Assembly: GCA_020201155.1 (NCBI GenBank) | Contig: JAIVHI010000016.1 | Span: 1-37,282 of the forward strand | Direction: 5' to 3' | DNA length: 37,282 nt | DNA from: Loktanella sp. | GTDB taxonomy: Bacteria; Pseudomonadota; Alphaproteobacteria; Rhodobacterales; Rhodobacteraceae | Part shown: piece by piece, positions 32,245 to 37,282 of the stretch | Layout: every line of letters begins with the position of its first letter | Numbering within the stretch: position 1 is the stretch's first letter | Program-made: the position numbers and the translations under genes | The notes under the pieces: generated by a model | Told to the model about the DNA's origin: nothing | Databases searched by the model: none | What the model saw: the letters and a program-made list of their open reading frames with translations, nothing else

Positions 32245-35244
32245 ATGGCCAGCTACCAGAGCAGACACCGCGAACCTCTTCTTGACAGCACCACCCAAGC
32301 CGCGCTCGAAGCGCGGGGCAAGGAGCTGTTGGGGCTGATCCTCGTGGTTCTCGGGGGCATGGCCGCCGCCATGATCTGGAGCTATTCGCCCGACGACCCA
32401 AGCTGGATGTCGGCCAACGATGAACCCGTGCGCAACTGGATGGGGCGCTATGGTGCGGCCACCGCGGCGCCCTTGATGATGATCCTCGGCAAGGGAATCT
32501 GGGTCGTTCCGATGGTGCTGATCGCATGGGGCGTCCGCCACGTGGCGCACTGGGGCGAGGACCGTGCGGTCACGCGGCTGTTCTTCATGCCCGTCGCCGT
32601 CGTCATGGCGTCGCTTTATGCCGCGACCCTGACGACGGGCCCGGACTGGCCCGCGAACTTCGGTCTTGGCGGGTTGTTCGGTGATACCGTGCTGGGCGTC
32701 GTGCTGACCGTGATCCCCTTTGGTGCGGCTTTCGGCATCAAGCTTTTGTCGCTCGTTCTGGCGCTGTTGACGCTGGTGCTGCTGGTCTTCGCGCTGGGAT
32801 TCGTGAAGGAAGAACTGAAAACCGGGGTCCGGTTTCTCTATGTTGGCACCGTGATGACCTACGCCATGATCCTGCGGCTGCTGGGCCGGGGCGCGCAAGT
32901 GTCGGCCCGTGCCGCACAGGGTGCCACGGCCAGCCTCAACGCACGGCGTGAGGCCCGCATGACCGCCCCGCAAGAGCCTGCGGCACCGCAGGACGACAAG
33001 GCCCGGGTCGCTGCCGTCGTGCGCAAGCGGGCCGCCGCTGCCGCAGCGGATTCCGCCAGCGCAGGCCGCAAGATGCCGCCCGTGATCGGCGCCGACGGGG
33101 ATGATGAGCCGCCGCTTTCCGCGACACGGCAACCCGCGCCCGCGCCGCCGGCGCCAAGCGGTTTCCTCTCCGGATTGCTCAAGCGCTCCGACCCCATGCC
33201 CGAACCGGAAATGGTCGAAGCCCCGCAAGCCCCCGATGCAGAGGCGCCCGACGAAAACCGCATTACCGCGCGCATCAGCGACGCCATTCGCAGCAGGGCT
33301 GGGGGGATCGTCCCGCCGACTGTCACGGCCAAGCGGATCGAACCCAAGCTGACCGCGGGTCGCGGTCCGCGCCCCCTGATCCTCGACGTGCGCAACCCAC
33401 AGGAAACGCCCGCCCCGATGGAGATCCTTGCCGATGACGACGCCGTGGTCGAAGACGCCGCGTTCGACGACGGCTTTGAGACCGTGGCACCGCAGGGCAG
33501 CCCCTCTCCGGCACCTGTCCTGCACCGCCGGTCACTGCCCGAAGTCGAGACGACCCCGCTGACGGCCGAACCGCTTTTCGACCCGGATGCGCCGTCCCCG
33601 AAACCCGCGCCAAGGGTGCAGACGCCCGAGGCCAAGAAGGTCGTTCAGCACCCGCTGAAGCGTTCGACCATGCCGTCGAGACAGGCACTGGCCGAGGCGC
33701 AGCCCAACCTGCCGCTGGAAGACAAATACGCCGATTACGAGCATCCGCCGCTGAACCTGCTGACCTCGCCGGAAGATGTCACGCGCCACCATCTCAGCGA
33801 CGAAGCGCTTGAGGAAAACGCCCGTATGCTGGAAAGCGTGCTGGACGATTACGGCGTGAAGGGCGAGATCGTCAGCGTCCGCCCCGGCCCCGTGGTCACG
33901 ATGTATGAACTCGAACCTGCACCGGGTCTCAAGGCCAGCCGCGTGATCGGTCTGGCTGATGATATCGCACGGTCGATGTCGGCGCTTTCGGCCCGTGTGT
34001 CGACGGTGCCGGGCCGGTCGGTGATCGGGATCGAACTGCCGAACGAGAACCGCGAAAAGGTCGTGCTGCGTGAAATTCTCAGCCACCGCGACTTCGGTGA
34101 CGGTAACCAGAAGCTGCCGCTCGCGCTGGGCAAGGATATCGGCGGCGAGCCCATCATCGCCAACCTTGCCAAGATGCCCCACCTGCTGATCGCGGGGACC
34201 ACCGGTTCGGGCAAGTCGGTGGCGATCAACACCATGATCCTGTCGCTGCTCTACAAGCTGACGCCCGAAGAATGCCGGATGATCATGATCGACCCCAAGA
34301 TGCTGGAACTCAGCGTCTATGACGGCATCCCGCACCTGCTGTCGCCCGTCGTGACCGACCCGAAAAAGGCGGTCGTTGCCCTGAAATGGGTCGTGGGCGA
34401 AATGGAGGAGCGCTATCGCAAGATGTCCAAGATGGGTGTGCGCAACATCGACGGCTACAACAGCCGCGTGGCCGACGCTCTGGACCGGGACGAGATGTTC
34501 AGCCGCACGGTGCAGACCGGTTTCGACGACGAAACCGGCGATCCGGTCTTCGAGACGGAAGAATTCGCGCCCGAAAAGATGCCCTATATCGTCGTCATCG
34601 TTGATGAGATGGCAGACCTGATGATGGTCGCGGGCAAAGAGATCGAAGCCTGCATCCAGCGTCTGGCGCAGATGGCGCGGGCCAGCGGAATCCACCTTAT
34701 CATGGCGACGCAGCGTCCGTCCGTCGACGTCATCACCGGCACGATCAAGGCGAACTTCCCGACGCGGATCTCCTTTCAGGTCACGTCGAAGATCGACAGC
34801 CGCACGATTCTGGGCGAAATGGGCGCCGAGCAGCTGCTGGGCATGGGCGACATGCTCTACATGGCCGGTGGCTCCAAGATCACCCGCGTCCACGGCCCCT
34901 TCTGCTCGGACGAAGAGGTCGAAGAGATCGTCAACTTCCTCAAAGGCTTCGGACCGCCTGAATACATGTCCGGCGTGGTCGACGGCCCGGACGAGGACAA
35001 CGAGTCCTCGATCGATCAGGTGTTGGGCCTTGGCGGCAACACGGACGGCGAGGACGCGCTCTACGATCAGGCCGTGGCTATCGTCATCAAGGACCGCAAG
35101 TGTTCGACCTCCTACATTCAGCGCAAGCTGGCGATCGGCTACAACAAGGCCGCCCGACTCGTCGAACAGATGGAGGATGAAAACGTCGTGTCCTCTGCCA
35201 ACCATGTCGGCAAGCGGGAAATCCTCGTTCCCGAACAGCATTGA
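32245..35244 (+). CDS. ftsK: DNA translocase FtsK
   Basis: 999-residue septal DNA pump that moves chromosome ends at division and activates XerCD recombination. The N-terminal membrane domain has four to five helices within about 30-195. A Pro/Ala/Glu-rich linker runs from about 210 to 490. The motor domain contains Walker A in [20 protein letters not shown] (about 648-668), Walker B in [16 protein letters not shown], and [20 protein letters not shown]. The C-terminal gamma winged helix that reads KOPS sites is complete ([20 protein letters not shown] then [11 protein letters not shown]). It follows dapC by 9 bp. Confidence 0.97.
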   Translation: MASYQSRHREPLLDSTTQAALEARGKELLGLILVVLGGMAAAMIWSYSPDDPSWMSANDEPVRNWMGRYGAATAAPLMMILGKGIWVVPMVLIAWGVRHVAHWGEDRAVTRLFFMPVAVVMASLYAATLTTGPDWPANFGLGGLFGDTVLGVVLTVIPFGAAFGIKLLSLVLALLTLVLLVFALGFVKEELKTGVRFLYVGTVMTYAMILRLLGRGAQVSARAAQGATASLNARREARMTAPQEPAAPQDDKARVAAVVRKRAAAAAADSASAGRKMPPVIGADGDDEPPLSATRQPAPAPPAPSGFLSGLLKRSDPMPEPEMVEAPQAPDAEAPDENRITARISDAIRSRAGGIVPPTVTAKRIEPKLTAGRGPRPLILDVRNPQETPAPMEILADDDAVVEDAAFDDGFETVAPQGSPSPAPVLHRRSLPEVETTPLTAEPLFDPDAPSPKPAPRVQTPEAKKVVQHPLKRSTMPSRQALAEAQPNLPLEDKYADYEHPPLNLLTSPEDVTRHHLSDEALEENARMLESVLDDYGVKGEIVSVRPGPVVTMYELEPAPGLKASRVIGLADDIARSMSALSARVSTVPGRSVIGIELPNENREKVVLREILSHRDFGDGNQKLPLALGKDIGGEPIIANLAKMPHLLIAGTTGSGKSVAINTMILSLLYKLTPEECRMIMIDPKMLELSVYDGIPHLLSPVVTDPKKAVVALKWVVGEMEERYRKMSKMGVRNIDGYNSRVADALDRDEMFSRTVQTGFDDETGDPVFETEEFAPEKMPYIVVIVDEMADLMMVAGKEIEACIQRLAQMARASGIHLIMATQRPSVDVITGTIKANFPTRISFQVTSKIDSRTILGEMGAEQLLGMGDMLYMAGGSKITRVHGPFCSDEEVEEIVNFLKGFGPPEYMSGVVDGPDEDNESSIDQVLGLGGNTDGEDALYDQAVAIVIKDRKCSTSYIQRKLAIGYNKAARLVEQMEDENVVSSANHVGKREILVPEQH

Positions 35245-35270
35245 CCGCGCGGGGCCCGCTTCTTCATCTC

Positions 35271-35318
35271 GGCCGGTAAACTCCGGGGGGAGTCCGAAGG
35301 ACGGGGGGCTGGCCCCCC
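35271..35318. repeat. GC-rich dispersed repeat, copy 1
   Basis: About 48 bp that match, in reverse complement, the repeat at 37176-37222 (shared core ggggagtccg-aggacggggg). The distal part forms a perfect GGGGGGC-TG-GCCCCCC palindrome (35303-35318), which could help end ftsK transcripts although no T-run follows. Confidence 0.65.
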
Positions 35319-35345
35319 GCCGCGTTCTGCGTCACAGATAGCGCC

Positions 35346-36176
35346 ATGAGAACATACGCCCTTCCCCCCGGCGGCCTGTCGCCGCAGACCACCAAGCTCG
35401 ACGAGCGTGCGCATTTCACCGAGGCCTACGCCTACATACCGGCGGATACGATGCGCGACATCACCACCAGCTATCTGCCGCACTGGACGGATATGCGGAT
35501 GTGGATCATCGCGCGGCCACTGTCGGGCTTTGCAGAAACCTTCAGCCATTACATCGTCGAACTCGCGAAGGGTGGCGGGTCGGACAAGCCCGAACCCGAT
35601 CTGGGCGCGCAGGCGGTGCTCTTCGTGGTCGGGGGCGAGGTGACCCTGACGCTGGCGGGTAAGGACCACAAGCTGGCGGCGGGGGGCTATGCCTATATCC
35701 CGCCCGCGATGGACTGGACCATCGCGCAGTCCGGTGACGGCCCCGCGACGTTCCACTGGATCCGCAAGGCCTATCACTACGTCGACGGGATCGAGACACC
35801 CGAGGCTTTCGTGACCCATGACGACGACGTCCCTGCGGTGGAAATGCCCGATTGCGAAGGGGTCTGGTGCACGACACGTTTCGTCGACCCGTCCGACCTG
35901 CGGCACGACATGCACGTCAACATCGTGAGCTTCAAGGACGGCGGTGTGATCCCCTTCATGGAAACCCACGTGATGGAACACGGGCTTTACGTGCTGGAAG
36001 GGTCGGCCGAGTACCGGCTCAACCAGCAATGGGTCAGCGTGGGGCCGGGCGATTACATGTGGCTGCGTGCTTTCTGCCCGCAGGCGTGCCGTGCGACCGG
36101 CAAGGGTGATTTCCGCTACCTGCTTTACAAGGATGTGAACCGCCATCCGGCGCTGCCCTTCACGCCACGCCGATGA
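35346..36176 (+). CDS. allE: (S)-ureidoglycine aminohydrolase-like bicupin (AllE family)
   Basis: 276 residues with two cupin domains. The C-terminal cupin carries the metal site of the family: Glu206, His208 and His212 in FMETHVMEHGLYVLEG, and Gln246 in FCPQACRATG. The N-terminal domain starts SYLPHWTDMRMWIIARPLSG and contains AQAVLFVVGGEVTL. AllE-type enzymes hydrolyse (S)-ureidoglycine to ureidoglycolate and ammonia in allantoin breakdown, using Mn. No other ureide gene is visible in the window. The stop codon overlaps the start of the GAPDH gene (ATGA), so the two are translationally coupled. Confidence 0.85.
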   Translation: MRTYALPPGGLSPQTTKLDERAHFTEAYAYIPADTMRDITTSYLPHWTDMRMWIIARPLSGFAETFSHYIVELAKGGGSDKPEPDLGAQAVLFVVGGEVTLTLAGKDHKLAAGGYAYIPPAMDWTIAQSGDGPATFHWIRKAYHYVDGIETPEAFVTHDDDVPAVEMPDCEGVWCTTRFVDPSDLRHDMHVNIVSFKDGGVIPFMETHVMEHGLYVLEGSAEYRLNQQWVSVGPGDYMWLRAFCPQACRATGKGDFRYLLYKDVNRHPALPFTPRR

Positions 36177-37147
36177 AGATCGCGATCAACGGTTTCGGGC
36201 GCATCGGGCGCACCGTATTGCGCCAGCTTTTGACCAGCCGGGCACAGGACCCCATCGAGATCGCCCTGATCAACGATATCGCCAGCGCCGAGGTCTGCGC
36301 TTATCTCTTCGCCTACGACAGTACCTTCGGGCCCTTTCCCGATCCGGTCGCTGTCGCAGGTGGCGTGCTGACGGTCGGGGATCGCCGCATCAGGCTGACC
36401 CATGCCGCTGATGTGTCAGACCTCGATCTTTCGGGCGTCGATGTCGTCATGGAATGCACCGGGCACGCGGACACCCGCGCCGTGGCGGCACGCGGGCTGG
36501 CGGCAGGTGCAGGGCGCATCCTGATCTCGGGACCGTCAGTCGCGGCGGACGAAACGATCGTACTCGGTGCGAATGATGACCGACTGGGCGATCAGGCGAT
36601 CATCTCGAACGCCTCGTGTACGACCAACGCGCTGGCACCGTTGCTGCGGCACATCGACGGGGCATTCGGGCTGGTCGCCGGTCACATGACGACGATCCAT
36701 TGCTATACCTCGAGCCAGCCGATGGTAGACACGCCCCGCGCCTCGCTGGAACGCAGCCGCGCCGGTGCGATGTCGATGGTCCCCACCACCACCTCGGCCG
36801 CGCGGCTGGTGGGCGAGGTGTTGCCGGAACTTGCAGGCAAGGTGACCAGCTCCGCCGTGCGCGTGCCGGTTGCCAGCGTGTCGGCCGTCGACCTGACCGC
36901 GACGCTGGATCAACCGACGGATACGGCGGCCCTCATCGCCTGCTTGGCGGAGATGGACCCTTTGATCGTGGGACACACTGACCTTCCACTTGTCTCCTCC
37001 GACCTGCGCGCGCGGCCCGAATCGCTGATCGTCGCCAGCCGCGAGACCTTTTGCGTCACGCCCCGCAATATCCGGGTGTTCGGTTGGTACGACAACGAAT
37101 GGGGATTTTCCGCCCGCATGATCGACATGGCACTGCGGATGGGGTGA
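36173..37147 (+). CDS. Type I glyceraldehyde-3-phosphate dehydrogenase paralogue
   Basis: 324 residues. NAD(P)-binding INGFGRIGRTVLRQLL (5-20), Asp35 in NDIAS, the catalytic Cys149 in SNASCTTNALAP and His176 in MTTIHCYTSSQ are all present, as is the closing FGWYDNEWGFSARMIDMAL. It differs from housekeeping GAPDH at several usually fixed spots: ISGPSVAADE instead of ISAPAK-like, and CYTSSQPMVDTPRASLERSR instead of the YTNDQ-type loop. It may therefore be an alternative GAPDH, or act on a related aldehyde phosphate. The ATG overlaps the allE stop codon. A repeat/hairpin cluster follows the gene. Confidence 0.85.
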   Translation: MKIAINGFGRIGRTVLRQLLTSRAQDPIEIALINDIASAEVCAYLFAYDSTFGPFPDPVAVAGGVLTVGDRRIRLTHAADVSDLDLSGVDVVMECTGHADTRAVAARGLAAGAGRILISGPSVAADETIVLGANDDRLGDQAIISNASCTTNALAPLLRHIDGAFGLVAGHMTTIHCYTSSQPMVDTPRASLERSRAGAMSMVPTTTSAARLVGEVLPELAGKVTSSAVRVPVASVSAVDLTATLDQPTDTAALIACLAEMDPLIVGHTDLPLVSSDLRARPESLIVASRETFCVTPRNIRVFGWYDNEWGFSARMIDMALRMG

Positions 37148-37148
37148 C

Positions 37149-37164
37149 GGGCGGGCCCGCCCGC
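37149..37164 (+). terminator. GC palindrome after the GAPDH gene
   Basis: The palindrome gggcgggcccgccc is followed about 10 nt later by TTTT. With the adjoining hairpin of the repeat at 37176-37190 it probably ends the allE-gap transcript. The hairpin has little loop, so strength is uncertain. Confidence 0.4.
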
Positions 37165-37175
37165 CCACCCCTTTT

Positions 37176-37222
37176 GGGGGCTCTGCCCCCGTCCTGCGGA
37201 CTCCCCCGGCATATTTTCGGCC
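37176..37222. repeat. GC-rich dispersed repeat, copy 2
   Basis: Inverted counterpart of the repeat at 35271-35318. It contains a gggggctctgccccc hairpin (37176-37190), the shared core gtcctgcggactccccc, and an AT-rich tail (atatttt) before ggcc. The look is that of the intergenic repeats common in Rhodobacteraceae genomes. Confidence 0.65.
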
Positions 37223-37277
37223 TTAGGTAGCAAACGCACCAAGCGTGCGAGGGCCAAGTGATGCGTAGAGGTTATTC

Positions 37278-37282
37278 ATGGC
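37278..37282 (+). CDS. Possible start of the next gene (cut by window edge)
   Basis: ATG at 37278 with GAGG 6-7 nt upstream (agaggttattc). Only five bases are present, so nothing can be said about the product. Confidence 0.3.

Noticed and set aside
31576-35241. Two long minus-strand ORFs (649 and 569 codons) opposite dapC and ftsK
   Set aside because: High-GC shadows of strongly conserved plus-strand genes, with His/Gln/Arg-rich nonsense composition.
1-37282. CRISPR array, tRNA or rRNA genes, insertion sequence or prophage
   Set aside because: No regularly spaced repeats, cloverleaf-like genes, transposase or phage proteins were seen; no intergenic stretch exceeds about 200 bp.

Overview
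The window is GC-rich, densely packed chromosomal DNA that looks like a marine alphaproteobacterium of the Rhodobacteraceae (Roseobacter group). The protein set (RppH, MltB, DapC/D/E, CnoX-like thioredoxin, LON-domain protein beside a Trm112-like peptide, AllE-like cupin, FtsK) and GC-rich dispersed repeats of a kind I associate with that group support this. It is a recognition-based call, not a database result. I see no tRNA, rRNA, CRISPR array, insertion sequence or phage module.

Layout. 1-2862: tail of serB, a rhodanese protein, an OmpR-type response regulator, then a broken ribA coupled to an L,D-transpeptidase-like gene. 2915-4933: rppH convergent with a secreted lytic transglycosylase, then a small damaged gene. 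4944-12931: a long minus-strand run containing a thioredoxin-like protein, dapD, two small membrane proteins, a Na/Ca-exchanger-like protein, an acidic hypothetical protein, dapE, an esterase and rnr. 13061-13912: a LOG-family protein. 13909-23247: a sugar utilisation locus with a divergent LacI regulator, a complete CUT1 ABC importer, a GH2 beta-mannosidase (broken), a TIM-barrel isomerase/epimerase and a Gfo/Idh/MocA dehydrogenase. 23244-25076: rlmN and an IalB-like secreted protein. 25268-28607: an asparaginase-like gene, an exonuclease III homologue, a thioredoxin-TPR protein, a LON-domain protein and a Trm112-like peptide. 28604-30939: a UbiH-family monooxygenase and a broken amidase. 31057-37147: dapC, ftsK, an allE-like cupin and a GAPDH paralogue. 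A new gene may start at the last five bases.

The most striking feature is a set of internal gaps in plus-strand genes. ribA, the GH2 beta-mannosidase and the amidase each read cleanly as family members on both sides of an abrupt junction. The middle of the family domain is missing at that junction and the reading frame changes. The small gene at 4747-4933 looks the same, more tentatively. The asparaginase and the CnoX-like protein appear to carry shorter in-frame gaps. I saw no comparable lesion in minus-strand genes. Either this strain carries many recent deletions or the assembly has lost internal segments; reads across the junctions would decide.

Regulatory structure is rich in the sugar locus. 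Two near-palindromic LacI-type sites lie 20 bp centre to centre over the predicted -10 element, and GC stem-loops follow the binding-protein gene and the ATPase gene. Elsewhere there is a perfect 7-bp dyad in front of ribA, a duplicated initiation region in the asparaginase leader, a terminator-promoter overlap between the ialB-like gene and rlmN, and an inverted pair of dispersed repeats around the allE-gap pair.
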